From Niastella yeongjuensis (GTDB taxonomy: Bacteria > Bacteroidota > Bacteroidia > Chitinophagales > Chitinophagaceae), in the NCBI RefSeq assembly GCF_900110245.1, contig NZ_FOCZ01000023.1, positions 1-64,000 of the forward strand: a stretch of DNA of 64,000 bases, in the 5' to 3' direction. Every line of letters begins with the position of its first letter. Position 1 is the stretch's first letter. The notes under the pieces are model-generated. The model was not told the origin of the DNA, did not search any database, and saw only the letters and a program-made list of their open reading frames with translations. Below, one piece after another: positions 36,810 to 46,228 of the stretch. Made by a program: the position numbers and the translations under genes.

Positions 36810-37382
36810 TTATGATTGGTTTAGTTTCCGTTCCAACAAGATCTTCAAATTGCGTTTGCCGTTCTGGATATGGCTTTTTACCTGCATCAGGGTAAAACCG
36901 GTTTGGTCAGCAATTTCATTGTACGATCGTTTTTCCAGGTAAAACAAAGTTACGCACTGTTTTTGTTCTTTGTTCAGTTCCTGCAGGCTTTCCTCCATCA
37001 TTTCCAGCTGACGGTCTTTTTCCAGGTGTGGGGCCATACCGGGATCATTTTCGGGCGTAATGGCCATTTCATCCTTGATCTCGGCCGGTGTGCGGGCTTG
37101 TTTATCGCGCAGCTTCATGAGGCAATGGTTCTTGGCCACCATATACAGCCAGCTTTTAAAATACTCCACCTTGTATTTGTGCAGTTCGGTGATGGCTTTT
37201 AAAAATACCTGCTGAACACAGTCCTTAGCCTCTTCCTCATTTTTAAGGTATTTCATGCAAACCCCCAGTAACAACAGGGTATAACGTTGCAATAATATCC
37301 CCAGCCAGTGGTTATCGCGACTGGAATAAAAGGAGTTTAGCAATTGCTGATCGCTGATATGTGAATTAGGGTCTTGTTTCAC
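36810..37382 (-). CDS. ECF RNA polymerase sigma factor
   Basis: A 190-aa sigma factor: sigma2 (LGILLQRYTLLLLGVCMKYLKNEEEAKDCVQQVFLKAITEL, KSWLYMVAKNHCLMKLR) and sigma4 (LNKEQKQCVTLFYLEKRSYNEIADQTGFTLMQVKSHIQNGKRNLKI). It starts with GTG; no ATG in frame lies upstream, and the next internal ATG would delete region 2. The short acidic linker and domain layout resemble sigma factors of membrane-stress type. Cotranscribed with the anti-sigma candidate. Confidence 0.92.
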   Translation of the reverse strand: MKQDPNSHISDQQLLNSFYSSRDNHWLGILLQRYTLLLLGVCMKYLKNEEEAKDCVQQVFLKAITELHKYKVEYFKSWLYMVAKNHCLMKLRDKQARTPAEIKDEMAITPENDPGMAPHLEKDRQLEMMEESLQELNKEQKQCVTLFYLEKRSYNEIADQTGFTLMQVKSHIQNGKRNLKILLERKLNQS

Positions 37383-37792
37383 TATGCGAAAATGCGTTTT
37401 TCTTACTACTAGGATGCAGGACGTTTAAAATTCCATACATTTTTTTAACGCCCTCCCTTAACGGAAATAATTCTTGTTTATTATGTGATAAGGGGGCAGA
37501 GGGCAAAAGGCAGTGGGCAGAAGGCAGAGGGCAGAAGGCAGAGAGCAGAGAGGGAACAGCCGTAAGAACCGGTACGCGGCATTCGCCGCCGCGTCGCGGA
37601 ACTAGCAACATAGAACTAATAACCTACTAACCTACGAACCCAATAACTGCATCTTAGGAGCACAAAGCTTCTGCCTTCCAACTTTAAACTTTCGACTTTA
37701 AACTTTAAACTTTCAACTTTCAACTCAAAAACTACTTCCCATTACCCATTGCCTTTTTTCGTTATTTTGCTTTCAAACACACCAAAAAATAT
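37383..37792. repeat. Divergent spacer with GGCAGA array, composite element and AACTTT array
   Basis: Holds a GGCAGA array (about 37493-37550), the second copy of the composite element (37552-37593), a CCTACTAACCTACGAACCC run, an AACTTT array (about 37678-37725) and a CCCATTACCCATTGCC run. A TTATTTTG before the NlpC gene resembles a -7 box imperfectly. Confidence 0.75.
37552..37593 (+). repeat. Composite REP-like element, copy 2
   Basis: About 40/42 identical to 33857-33898 and also directly preceded by a GGCAGA array. Contains a GCGGCATTCGCCGC hairpin. Confidence 0.75.
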
Positions 37793-38563
37793 ATGGCATA
37801 TGCTATATGCAAAGTTCCGGTCGCTCCCTTACGGGCCGAGCCGGCGCATAAAAGTGAAATGATCAGTCAGCTTTTGTTGGCAGAAGCGGCGCTCATTTTG
37901 GAAGAAGCAAAAGATTTTATAAAACTGCAGTGCCTGTACGATGGATATGAAGGCTGGTGTCAGCGCAGTCAGCTGGTAATAACTGATGCCTGGAATAACA
38001 GCAGTCAGCCGACATTGCTCACTTCCGACTGGATCAATCCCATTACCATAAATGAAGCGCCGGCGCATGTGCCCATGGGCTTACCCGTGCTGGATGTAGA
38101 AAATGCCAGACATGTATCCGATATACTAAGAATTAATTATGGTAAGGTGGCTACGTGGGATACGGCCAATGTAAAACCGGAAGAAGATGCCATCAGGGAA
38201 CGGGCTGAACAAATGTTGAATACACCCTACCTCTGGGGCGGACGCTCGGTTTTTGGTATCGATTGCAGCGGGTTCACGCAACTGGTCTTCCGTTTTTTCA
38301 ATATTCCGCTCTTGCGCGATGCCTATTTACAGGCTACCCAGGGCGAAATAGTTGGCTTTTTACAGGAAGTACATTGTGGCGACCTGGCCTTTTTTGACAA
38401 CGCCGATGGCCGTATTACGCATGTGGGCATTCTGTTGAACGATCATGAGATCATTCACTCCTCCGGCAATGTACGCATCGATAAGATCGATAGCGCGGGG
38501 ATCGTGAACGTAGATACAGGCGTTCGTACACATCAATTGCGGATTATAAAAAGATACTTTTAG
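37793..38563 (+). CDS. NlpC/P60 (C40) family cysteine peptidase with SH3 domain
   Basis: A 256-aa protein with a bacterial SH3-like region (about 5-70; VAPLRAEPAHKSEMISQLLL, GYEGWCQRSQL) and a C-terminal NlpC/P60 catalytic domain: TPYLWGGRSVFGIDCSGFTQ with Cys158, GRITHVGILL with His210 and HSSG with the third polar residue. Such enzymes cut gamma-D-Glu-diaminopimelate bonds in peptidoglycan peptides. No signal peptide is visible, so it may act on recycled muropeptides in the cytoplasm, like YkfC-type dipeptidyl peptidases. Confidence 0.92.
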   Translation: MAYAICKVPVAPLRAEPAHKSEMISQLLLAEAALILEEAKDFIKLQCLYDGYEGWCQRSQLVITDAWNNSSQPTLLTSDWINPITINEAPAHVPMGLPVLDVENARHVSDILRINYGKVATWDTANVKPEEDAIRERAEQMLNTPYLWGGRSVFGIDCSGFTQLVFRFFNIPLLRDAYLQATQGEIVGFLQEVHCGDLAFFDNADGRITHVGILLNDHEIIHSSGNVRIDKIDSAGIVNVDTGVRTHQLRIIKRYF

Positions 38564-38575
38564 TTTTTTAAGGAA

Positions 38576-38642
38576 AAGGCAGAGGGCAGAGGGCAGAAGG
38601 CAGAAATGAAAACCGCTGCCTCTGCCTTCTGCCCTCTGCCAT
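38576..38642. repeat. Inverted GGCAGA arrays between convergent genes
   Basis: A GGCAGA array (38578-38602) is followed after a short AAATGAAAACCG spacer by its reverse complement (38616-38640), giving an imperfect hairpin of about 25 bp. It exactly fills the gap between the NlpC and DinB genes and may act as a two-way terminator. Confidence 0.8.
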
Positions 38643-38643
38643 T

Positions 38644-39141
38644 CTAATTAGGCATCTCATCCGCACTCGGCCCATAACTACCGGGAATAGGAATATCCAG
38701 TAACCGCAGAAATACGCCCAGTTGCGCCCGGTGGTGTACGATTTGACAAAACGTCATTCTGATCACTTCAGCTTTTGTACTCACACTATAAATTTCTTCT
38801 CCATTGCGTAAGGTCCAGTTGGGCAGCAAGTCATCTTCCGTAGCTTTCTCCAGGTGCGCTTTCCCTTCAGCATAAGCTTTTTCGAACGCCTCCAGTATAC
38901 CGGCAGTAGTGTCGATTATGGTAGGTTCATATGGATTGGCGGCAAAATCAAGTTCGCTGGTGGTGAGGGTAAAACTCACCCAGCCTGGCAATTCTGCAAT
39001 ATGGGTAGCCAGTTGTCTGATGGTCATGCTTTTTTCCTGCGGCTTCCAGCTGAATTTGTCATCCGGGATCCTTGACAGCATTTTGCGCGTAGTTTGCGCT
39101 TCCTGCTCCATCTCTTTTAAAAGCATTGGGATAATTGACAT
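38644..39141 (-). CDS. DinB family protein
   Basis: About 165 aa, four-helix DinB/YfiT-like protein. The expected metal-binding histidines appear in RQLATHIAELPGW and in IVHHRAQLGVFLRLL. Typical roles are thiol-dependent transferases or detoxification; the substrate is unknown. The ATG at MSIIPMLL is chosen; the upstream extension starts from TTG. Confidence 0.88.
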   Translation of the reverse strand: MSIIPMLLKEMEQEAQTTRKMLSRIPDDKFSWKPQEKSMTIRQLATHIAELPGWVSFTLTTSELDFAANPYEPTIIDTTAGILEAFEKAYAEGKAHLEKATEDDLLPNWTLRNGEEIYSVSTKAEVIRMTFCQIVHHRAQLGVFLRLLDIPIPGSYGPSADEMPN

Positions 39142-39230
39142 AGTGTGGTGTTTTTGTTGATACAAAGTAACCAGGGGTTGGTGACAACCCTATGTCAGCA
39201 GGTGGCAGGAAAAATTGATTTTATTTTAAG

Positions 39231-40586
39231 TTACTCTATGTTGGACTGGCCCTTTTTCATTTTATCGAGTATGGTGTCGAAGGTGGCTGTTGAATAACCC
39301 TGTTTGATCATAAGACCGATGGCTTTTTCTTCCAGTTGTATTGCCTGATCAACATTTCTGTCTACTCTATACTACAAACGGGCATAGGTATCCAATGCGT
39401 AAGGGCTTTCGTAAAAGTCGTTGGCATGGGCTGCCCATTGCAATGCTTTTCTAAGGTAGGTGATATCGTTGGTCATGCTGTAAAAAGCGCGGGCGCCATA
39501 ACTTAGGTCCTGCTGATAACGTGGAGCAATGGCTGTATAACTGGTCCTGGTTCTCAGTATCATTCTTCCCTGTGAATCTCTGAGGGTGTCTTTAGGAGCA
39601 TCTGGTTTCATGGCTTTGGCAAACTGAACGGAGTCATACCTTTTTATAGCAGCGGTATTTACCCGCATGTTGAACTGATCGTAATAATCAACGGCCGCAT
39701 TCAAATAGGCCGCCGTATCATGTACGCCTTTGAAATATTCCATCAGGTTATAATGATAGATCCGGTCACCAGCCGATCTGCTGGTACTTTCTGAGCGGGC
39801 GAAATCGGCTACCTGTATGGCTTTGCCAATTTGCTTTTCCTGTATGGCGTGTTGCCGGCTTTTAAAAATGATCTGTTGCCTGATGGTTGTTTGTTCGGTT
39901 TTGGGTATGCCCAACCACGCCAAAGGGTACAAGGAAGAATTTTGGTGAAGTACCTGGTCGGCCCTGGAGTTTAAGATCGGACTCATTCTATAAATCCGTT
40001 GCAGGGTGGTTATCGATTGCAACGAGTCGGCGGGTAACTGACTTACATATTGGTCCAACAGGTCGTCGGTAGGCAGGGAGATCAGCTTGCGTGTCAGCAT
40101 CAGGTTATACAACTTGTCAGGATCCATTTTGCCGGCAAGGGCTGCCTGTTCACTTTCTCTTATTTTGTCTGCTTCCAGGTATCGATAGCGGGCAGTCGTG
40201 ATCTCCTGTACATATCTTTTAGAGTCGGTGGTGCTCATGTTCATGCGATGCACCAGGGTGCCCCATTTGTCGAGGAACAGCACAATGTTGCCGTCGGTGG
40301 TATAGTTGTATTTCTCTTTTATATAGTTGAGATCGGGGTGGAAGGGAGAAACGCGCAGGGCAACAAAATTAGCTTTGAGCTGAAGTTGTACAGATTCGGA
40401 TTGAAGCCCTTTATCGGCGACATCATTGCATTGCTGGCATCCGGCCGATTCTATTAATATGAAAATGAGTTTGTCTTCCTGTGTGGCCTGTATAAAAGCC
40501 TGTTGCAGGGGAGTATTGGCAGGAAGGAATTGAGCGCTGGCAAAACCAGGTAAAAGAACAATGAGCAACAGCAACCGAAGGTTCAT
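39231..40586 (-). pseudogene. Thioredoxin-like secreted protein interrupted by an in-frame amber codon
   Basis: The open part (39375-40586, 404 aa) has a signal peptide (MNLRLLLLIVLLPGFASA), a thioredoxin-like domain with a CQQC motif (FILIESAGCQQCNDVA, about residues 30-150) and a helical C-terminal region. Its frame stops at TAG (39372-39374) in LDTYARL-stop-YRVDRN, but reads on for 46 codons (YRVDRNVDQAIQLEEKAIGL and on to QSNIE) to a TAA at 39231-39233. The tail has the TPR helix pattern that completes such proteins. So the gene has lost about 47 residues, or is read through. Confidence 0.75.
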
Positions 40587-40773
40587 ATGAATAAAGTTTG
40601 GCCTACTAATATAACCAAATTATTCCGGGCGATGGATAGCGTATTTATTTAATACGTCGCTGTTATCTTTTATTCAGGTAGGAGGGATGAGGTAGGAGGT
40701 AAGTATGAAGTAAGAAGTAAGAGGTATGAATTTTTGAGTTTCGCACTCCTTACTTCCTATTTCTTACATCGCA

Positions 40774-41319
40774 TTATTTCTTCTTGAAAGTGTCGTTGTA
40801 GGTTTTCATGGCATCTTCGATAATGGCCAGTGCTTTGGCTTTATCGCCGAATTCATTTACTTCTACTTTTTTATTTTCAAGTGTTTTATACTCTTCGAAG
40901 AAGTGGCGTAATTCATCAAAGAAGTGTGGTGGTATTTCTTCAATGTTGTTATAGTGTCTTACGCTGGGGTCGTTGGCAGCAACAGCAATGATCTTGTCGT
41001 CGCCATCGCCGTTATCGATCATTTGCATAACACCAATTACCTTGGCTTCCATCAAACACATTGCCTGTACGGGCTGAGAGGTGATTACTAATATATCGAG
41101 TGGATCTTTATCGTCGCCGTAAGTTTGAGGAATAAATCCATAGTTACATGGATAATAGAACGAAGAATAAATGATACGGTCCAGCTTCAACAAGCCGCTT
41201 TCCTTGTCAATTTCATACTTAGCCCTGGACCCCTGCGGAATCTCAATAAGTGCATTTACAATTCGTGGAGCCTGCTCACCAGGAGTCACGCCATGCCAGG
41301 GATGGGAAACAGTTGTCAT
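40774..41319 (-). CDS. ppa: Inorganic pyrophosphatase
   Basis: A 181-aa family I pyrophosphatase hydrolysing pyrophosphate to phosphate, driving biosynthetic reactions. Conserved: [35 protein letters not shown]-like [24 protein letters not shown] with the metal-binding Asp cluster, [18 protein letters not shown], and [19 protein letters not shown]. Monocistronic. Upstream on the minus strand TACTTTG resembles a -7 box. Confidence 0.97.
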   Translation of the reverse strand: MTTVSHPWHGVTPGEQAPRIVNALIEIPQGSRAKYEIDKESGLLKLDRIIYSSFYYPCNYGFIPQTYGDDKDPLDILVITSQPVQAMCLMEAKVIGVMQMIDNGDGDDKIIAVAANDPSVRHYNNIEEIPPHFFDELRHFFEEYKTLENKKVEVNEFGDKAKALAIIEDAMKTYNDTFKKK

Positions 41320-41506
41320 ATTGTAATTTAAAATTTAAGCAAATCTATAATAAGTTCTGCTTCATATGGCTGGTAACAATCATGTGTGAACCCAATTAAA
41401 AAAATCGGGCCGGATATCAGGATAGTAATAATTGAGCGATTCGTTAGGGGCGCAAAGTAACTACATAAAAAAACAACCGGCAACATTTACTGTCATGGTC
41501 TGGCTG

Positions 41507-41908
41507 TTACATTTTAATTACCGACTTCAGGTCAACCAGCCAGGTATCCTGCTGGCGAATGATGCGTAAAGTGGTGGTATCGGCCGGGTTAGAAGTATGG
41601 TAGTATTTATATTCAACGGTTGAATCGTTGTCGCTGGTAATGGCAACCGGTCTGATGGTAGCTGATTTATATTTGTCTTTTTCTTTGCTGCTCAACTGTT
41701 TGTAATTAGTCTGTTGCTTTTCGAACAGCAGGGTATTGGTAGAATCTTTCAATAAATAAAAGGCTGCTTTGTCATAATCCCCGTCCAGTGAGGCCCTGAT
41801 GAATTCGGTACCTGCATCCTGGGCATTTTCCGCTTTTTTAAAACCTTCGCTCCCTGAATTACAGGATAAAGTGGCCAACAGGCAAAAACTGCCAATTAAT
41901 TTCTTCAT
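41507..41908 (-). CDS. Small lipoprotein, DUF4878-like
   Basis: About 133 aa. The signal MKKLIGSFCLLATLSCNSG ends in a lipobox Cys. The body (AGTEFIRASLDGDYDKAAFYLLKDS, then YYHTSNPADTTTLRIIRQQDTWLVDLKSV) has the helix-plus-sheet arrangement of the NTF2-like DUF4878 domain found in many Bacteroidota lipoproteins. Function unknown. The internal ATG before KKLIG is the better start. Confidence 0.75.
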   Translation of the reverse strand: MKKLIGSFCLLATLSCNSGSEGFKKAENAQDAGTEFIRASLDGDYDKAAFYLLKDSTNTLLFEKQQTNYKQLSSKEKDKYKSATIRPVAITSDNDSTVEYKYYHTSNPADTTTLRIIRQQDTWLVDLKSVIKM

Positions 41909-42225
41909 AATCAACAAAAATAGGCACTACGGGGGAATTATGCTATGCTTTTTTAGTGTAATGTGTTTAAAGTGGGACTTTTCGGAGTCTAAGGGGCAAG
42001 CAAGGAGCAATGGGCAGAGGGCAGAAGGCAGAAGGCAGAAGGCAGAGGGCAGAAGGCAGAAAGAAATACACTGCTTCGCGGCCTACGCGACCCCGAGCTC
42101 CCATTGCCTTTGGTTTTCAATTTCTGCCTTCTGCCCATAAAAAAGGAAGTACAAAATCAGATCAGCCTGACTCCATACTTCCTTTTCTTATTTCAGAACA
42201 ACTTACTTGTTAAGTTCAGAACAAC
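41909..42225. repeat. GGCAGA arrays in both orientations plus phoH terminator
   Basis: A GGCAGA array at about 42010-42062 and a reverse-oriented TTCTGCCTTCTGCCC at 42121-42135 flank a CTTCGCGGCCTACGCGACC stretch and could pair with each other. The phoH terminator follows, and TAAGTTCAGAACAACTTACT-like direct repeats lie at about 42190-42230. Confidence 0.65.
42138..42189 (-). terminator. phoH terminator
   Basis: Arms AAAAGGAAGTA and TACTTCCTTTT enclose about 28 bases with an inner GATCAGCCTGA element; on the minus strand the outer stem is followed by TTTTTT. It lies 37 bases after the phoH stop codon. Confidence 0.7.
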
Positions 42226-43266
42226 TTACTTACTTTCTTCTGATCTGTCGGAGGAACGCTCCTTCCGGTCGCGCCAGTGCTCGCGTGGGCGCTGATCGGG
42301 GTGAACGTCGGTTTCCTTGTGGTCCTTGTCGTAGGCCCTGATAATGGCTTTTACGAGGCGATGACGCACTACGTCTTCTTCATCCAGCTCAATGTGTGCA
42401 ATGCCATCGATGTTCCGCAGAATGCGGGCGGCTTTCTCCAAACCACTGCGTTGATTTTTCGGCAGGTCAATCTGCGTTAAATCGCCGGTAATAATGGCTT
42501 TGGCATTGGCGCCAATACGTGTCAGGAACATCTTCAGCTGCAGATCGGTTGAGTTTTGTGCCTCATCCAGAATGATAAAGGCATTATCGAGCGTACGGCC
42601 CCGCATATAGGCCAGGGGCGCAATTTCAATAACGCGGGTGCTCATATAATATCCCAGTTTATCGGCGGGTATCATATCGTCGAGCGCGTCATACAGGGGA
42701 CGCAGATACGGATCGATCTTTTCTTTCAGATCGCCCGGTAAGAAACCAAGGCTTTCACCGGCTTCTACCGCAGGGCGGGTAAGAATGATCTTTTTAACCA
42801 TTTTGTTTTTCAATGCCCGAACGGCCAGGGCTACAGCGGTATAGGTTTTACCGGTACCGGCAGGACCGATGGCAAATACAATGTCATTTTTTTCAGCCAC
42901 CTGTACGAGTCTTTTCTGGTTTATGGTGCGGGCCCGTACGGTTTTTCCATTGGGGCCAAAAACAAGTATGTCGTTGGGATTGCGGTCAATAAAATTGTCA
43001 ACGGTTTCGGCATCGTCGCCGCCCAGGATCTGCTCAAAATAGTTCTCGCTCATGTGGCCGTTACGCTCCAGGTATTGAACAATGAGGTCAATTTTTTCCT
43101 TTGCGCTTTCCACTTGCTCAGGTGAGCCACTTAATTTGATTTGGGTTCCTCTTGAAAGAATTTTAAGAAGCGGGAATTTTTTCTTGAGAATATCCAGTTT
43201 TTGGTTGTTTACACCAAAAAACTCAATAGGGTTTACAGTTTCAAGGCTAATGATTGTTTCTGTCAA
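42226..43266 (-). CDS. PhoH family ATPase
   Basis: A 346-aa protein with an N-terminal KH-like RNA-binding stretch (about 1-90) and the PhoH P-loop ATPase domain: Walker A GPAGTGKTYTAVALA (about 140), RPAVEAGESLGFLPGDLKEK, Walker B AFIILDEAQNS, and ITGDLTQIDLP. Bacterial PhoH proteins are thought to be RNA helicase-like; in other phyla they are linked to YbeY and rRNA processing. It starts with TTG: a TGA lies just upstream in frame and the next ATG would remove 70 residues. The C-terminus is highly charged (RPREHWRDRKERSSDRSEESK). Confidence 0.93.
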   Translation of the reverse strand: MTETIISLETVNPIEFFGVNNQKLDILKKKFPLLKILSRGTQIKLSGSPEQVESAKEKIDLIVQYLERNGHMSENYFEQILGGDDAETVDNFIDRNPNDILVFGPNGKTVRARTINQKRLVQVAEKNDIVFAIGPAGTGKTYTAVALAVRALKNKMVKKIILTRPAVEAGESLGFLPGDLKEKIDPYLRPLYDALDDMIPADKLGYYMSTRVIEIAPLAYMRGRTLDNAFIILDEAQNSTDLQLKMFLTRIGANAKAIITGDLTQIDLPKNQRSGLEKAARILRNIDGIAHIELDEEDVVRHRLVKAIIRAYDKDHKETDVHPDQRPREHWRDRKERSSDRSEESK

Positions 43267-43493
43267 GCTGCATCAATTTAGGTTTCACAAATACAGGATA
43301 GTGTCCTGATATCCTTCTTATTTCAACTATTCCAAATATAATTATTTAGAGTAGCATTTTCGTAAAGTTACTTATACACAACATGTGGAAAATCTAAAAT
43401 GTTGTGGTGTTTTCGTTAAATAATTACCTGTAATTACGCAGACTTTTTGTGTAATGTATTGTGTGTTGGAAATGCAGTGGGAGCGGTATGTAC

Positions 43494-43528
43494 TAAAAGA
43501 AAAATGTCCCGATGAATCGGGACATTTT
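43494..43528 (-). terminator. Rho-independent terminator of the 320-aa protein gene
   Basis: Perfect 13-bp stem (43501-43513 with 43516-43528, two-base loop) followed on the minus strand by CTTTTAG. It lies 27 bases after the stop codon. Confidence 0.88.
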
Positions 43529-43554
43529 CTATATGATAGTAAGTGGTTTGGCAC

Positions 43555-44517
43555 TTATTTACTGATCTTGATCTCTGTTATTTTTATCGGCGAACCGTTT
43601 TTGTCATAATCAATCTTGGTGCAGTGTTGCAGGATGTTCGGTTCACTAACATCTTTCGAACAGATCTTTTCCAGCTGATTGGCACCATTGTAAGAATATT
43701 CATTCAAAGGTGCGCCAGTCATGTAAGGCAGGGTAGCAGTAACTGGTCTTGAGCCACCGTTGTATTGCCACATTGGGAAAATAAACGGAATCTTCTTCTG
43801 TTGACGGTTATCTACTTCCCAGTTGTCGTTATCGAATTGCAAAACACGGCCGGGAGAGCTGATCTTTTGCAGTTTGTCGCCATTGTATGAGTAAGTCCAG
43901 GTATCGGTTTCCTGACCAACACCTGCAGGAATTACCTGTACAGTGGTGATTTGACCGGTAGCATTGAAATTATATACCAGGTCGTATTCTTTTTGACCTG
44001 AAGGCTCACCGCTTCCGCTGGCCCGCAGGAAATATTTTTCAATTTTGATTTCTTTCACTTTCTTTTTGGCAATGAAAGCAGGGTTAGGCGTGAATGGCAG
44101 GCCTGGGTGTGATGACAAATAGAAATTGATACCTGCATAATAATTGCTGGTGCTGAAGTCGAAGAAATCATCAGCGTTTGCTGCTACAGTTTTGCTGTTT
44201 ACAGGCGAAGCTGAAGTTACTCTTGAATACTTTTTAGCACCATCGGTGATGGTTTTACCATCATAGCTCAATGTCATTTTTGATGCATCGGGCTCAAAGT
44301 GTACCAATTCACTTCCATTAACGGTGAATGGCAGGAACTTCGATTTGTTTGGAAAATAAACAAATACCGCGGGATTACTTTGTCCGCTTACGCTTACTAA
44401 CAGGCTGTCCTTTTGGTCCTGGGTTTTCCATACTCCTTCAACATCGACTTTGTTTTGACCAAAGCTGACTGCGGAGATGATGAGCAGAAGTGTGGTTAGG
44501 GAACACTTACTTATCAT
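43555..44517 (-). CDS. Secreted protein with a YD-like/antisense-toxin-free beta repeat region, unknown function
   Basis: A 320-aa exported protein (signal MISKCSLTTLLLIISAVSFG). The first half (KVDVEGVWKTQDQKDSLLVSVSG, LTFDGKTITDG-like SYDGKTITDGAKKYSRV) resembles a small beta domain; the second half has stretches reminiscent of YD/RHS-type beta repeats (YDLVYNFNATGQITTVQVI, YSYNGDKLQKISSPG, NEYSYNGANQLEKICS, KIDYDKNGSPIKI). No family is firmly recognised. No membrane segment other than the signal. Monocistronic. Confidence 0.65.
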   Translation of the reverse strand: MISKCSLTTLLLIISAVSFGQNKVDVEGVWKTQDQKDSLLVSVSGQSNPAVFVYFPNKSKFLPFTVNGSELVHFEPDASKMTLSYDGKTITDGAKKYSRVTSASPVNSKTVAANADDFFDFSTSNYYAGINFYLSSHPGLPFTPNPAFIAKKKVKEIKIEKYFLRASGSGEPSGQKEYDLVYNFNATGQITTVQVIPAGVGQETDTWTYSYNGDKLQKISSPGRVLQFDNDNWEVDNRQQKKIPFIFPMWQYNGGSRPVTATLPYMTGAPLNEYSYNGANQLEKICSKDVSEPNILQHCTKIDYDKNGSPIKITEIKISK

Positions 44518-45289
44518 AGAACGGTTTTTAAAATTGATTGATAAAAATAATTGAACTCACTTATTTTTTAATGTTGACAATACCTTGGTTTAGGGGCGTC
44601 CCGGTTTATGCGGGACAGGGCAAATCATGGACCATTTTTCACTTTGAACAGTTGTTACAACTTTTGTTTTATGACTATATATTGTATCTACTAATTCGCT
44701 AATATAACAGACGAATCTGTTATTTAAAAGTGTATTGTAAAAGAACTTTGGTTGTTTGTCTGTTATTATTAAATGGTTAAACCGGTAATCAGGTTTGCTC
44801 ACTCACTGTACGTTACGCACACTGCTTATATAATACCGACTTATTTGCTGTAAAGAGAGAATAATTAAATACTGCATGGAGATGAATGCTACTCGGAGTA
44901 CGTAACAGGCTGGCTGTGTGGTTTTCCGGCTTCCATTGTCTAACTATACCATGTAACAGTCCACCCGGTACATAGGATATGGTTATTGTACAAATGAAAG
45001 TAAGTAGAATTATATTCATCATAGGGTATTAGTATGCAGCGGCAAATTAGTAAATTAACTAATTTAAATACCGGTAAAAGATTTTTTTTATTATAAAAAG
45101 ATCGGTTTATTAATAATAGTTTACATACAAAAGCCGCCGAAATAGTACTTATTCCGGCATAAAGATATAACGCAGAATTTTAAACGGCAGTATATCCTTT
45201 TTGAAATATGTTACAATAATTTGGCTTGCTTAAACGCTTAGTACCTTCGTTTTGAGGGAATAACCATGGAAGATATTACTGCGCGGGGT
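44518..45289. other. Gene-free AT-rich region
   Basis: About 770 bp. Two short minus ORFs (44590-44802, 44813-45022) lack convincing composition and are not called. A hairpin GTCCCGGTTTATGCGGGAC lies at 44598-44616; a close variant occurs at 51582-51598. Otherwise I see nothing. Confidence 0.4.
44598..44616. repeat. GTCCCGG-TTATG-CGGGAC hairpin, copy 1
   Basis: A short inverted repeat with CCCG/CGGG arms around TTATG. The same motif (TCCCGGCTTATGCGGGA) is present at 51582-51598, followed by similar ACAGG/ACCAGG sequence. Confidence 0.45.
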
Positions 45290-45805
45290 TTACAGCCCGT
45301 CCTTTTCCGCCTTGGCCGCCCTGATCATTTCTGAATAGCCCCAGCCTTTCGCCAGCGCTTTCATGGACATGGTTAGCCGTTTTGTTTTGGTAGCTTCGGT
45401 TTTGGCGCTTTCGATCCAGGTGCTGAAGTAGCGTTGATGGCCTTTGGTTAATTTATCCCATCCGGTTTTTGCATCCGGATCGTCCTGTAAACAGGCCAGC
45501 AGATCGGCATCGGTTGGTTTTTCTGTTTTATCTTCCTGTAACTGTACTTTTACCATCGCACCTTTACGTTTTCCAATACCTTTTCGCATCTCGGCATTTA
45601 CAGCCAATATAAACCGGCCGCCGCCCATGGGCATAATGGCTATCCCTTTTATGGAAAAACTGTCTAATTTACCTTTAACGCGAAACGCTTTCTTGTTACC
45701 GGGCTTTAATTGCTCCCCGATATCGGCCGGAATTTCAATATAAGTCCAGCCCGTTTTTTCACCCTGCTCGGCAAATTGTAATAATGTGGTGGTAAATGTT
45801 ACCAT
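45290..45805 (-). CDS. YdeI/OmpD-associated family protein with DUF1905
   Basis: A 171-aa cytosolic protein. The N-terminal ~90 residues are DUF1905 (TGWTYIEIPADIGEQL, FRVKGKLDSFSIKGIAIMPMGGGRFILAVNAEMRKGIGKRKGAMVKVQLQ). The C-terminal part (DDPDAKTGWDKLTKGHQRYFSTWIESAKTEATKTKRL) is the bacteriocin-protection-like YdeI domain. Function is unproven; YdeI relatives were linked to polymyxin or bacteriocin tolerance. Confidence 0.88.
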   Translation of the reverse strand: MVTFTTTLLQFAEQGEKTGWTYIEIPADIGEQLKPGNKKAFRVKGKLDSFSIKGIAIMPMGGGRFILAVNAEMRKGIGKRKGAMVKVQLQEDKTEKPTDADLLACLQDDPDAKTGWDKLTKGHQRYFSTWIESAKTEATKTKRLTMSMKALAKGWGYSEMIRAAKAEKDGL

Positions 45806-46228
45806 GGTTTGTTAGTGGTGCTAATATATAAATTAATAGGCAGTTATTAAGTTATTGGGTTATTGGGTTATTGGGTTAAATGTTTAAAGTTGAAAGTTTA
45901 AAGTTGAAGGTTTTAAGTTTAAAGTCGTTGCGTTTAGGTTCTAAGTAAAAGTTATTGGATTAGTTAATTATTGAGTTCCGGGACCTTGGTTCCGGGCGTT
46001 GCAGCACAGGGGTGTATTGGCTTGCAGTTTACTGCTTATGGTTTACAGCTAAAAAGCAACAGGCGATGCTAATATCAATTAGCATCGCCTGTTGCTTTTT
46101 TAGTTCCGGCTAACCTTGAACCCGGAACTCTGAACTCAATAACCTAAAAACCCAATAACTTAAACTTAGAATCCAAATGCAGGATTCTCCAACTTTCAAC
46201 CTTGAACTTTAAACTTTCAACTTTAAAC
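45806..46228. repeat. Spacer with heptamer/octamer arrays and terminator
   Basis: Contains GTTATTGGGTTATTGGGTT (about 45847-45875, 8-nt unit), AAAGTTTAAAGTTGA units (about 45882-45930), a terminator (46051-46100) and a CCAATAACTTAAAC / AACTTTCAACTTT array (about 46120-46228) ending at the lyase stop codon. Confidence 0.75.
46051..46100 (-). terminator. Terminator with perfect 20-bp stem
   Basis: AAAAAGCAACAGGCGATGCT (46051-46070) pairs exactly with 46081-46100; a 10-nt spacer that can add three more pairs forms the loop. T runs flank it on both strands. It lies about 130 bases after the rhamnogalacturonan lyase gene on the minus strand. Confidence 0.85.

Noticed and set aside
44590-45022. 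Two short minus ORFs in the gene-free region
   Set aside because: No credible start context, family or conservation signal visible.
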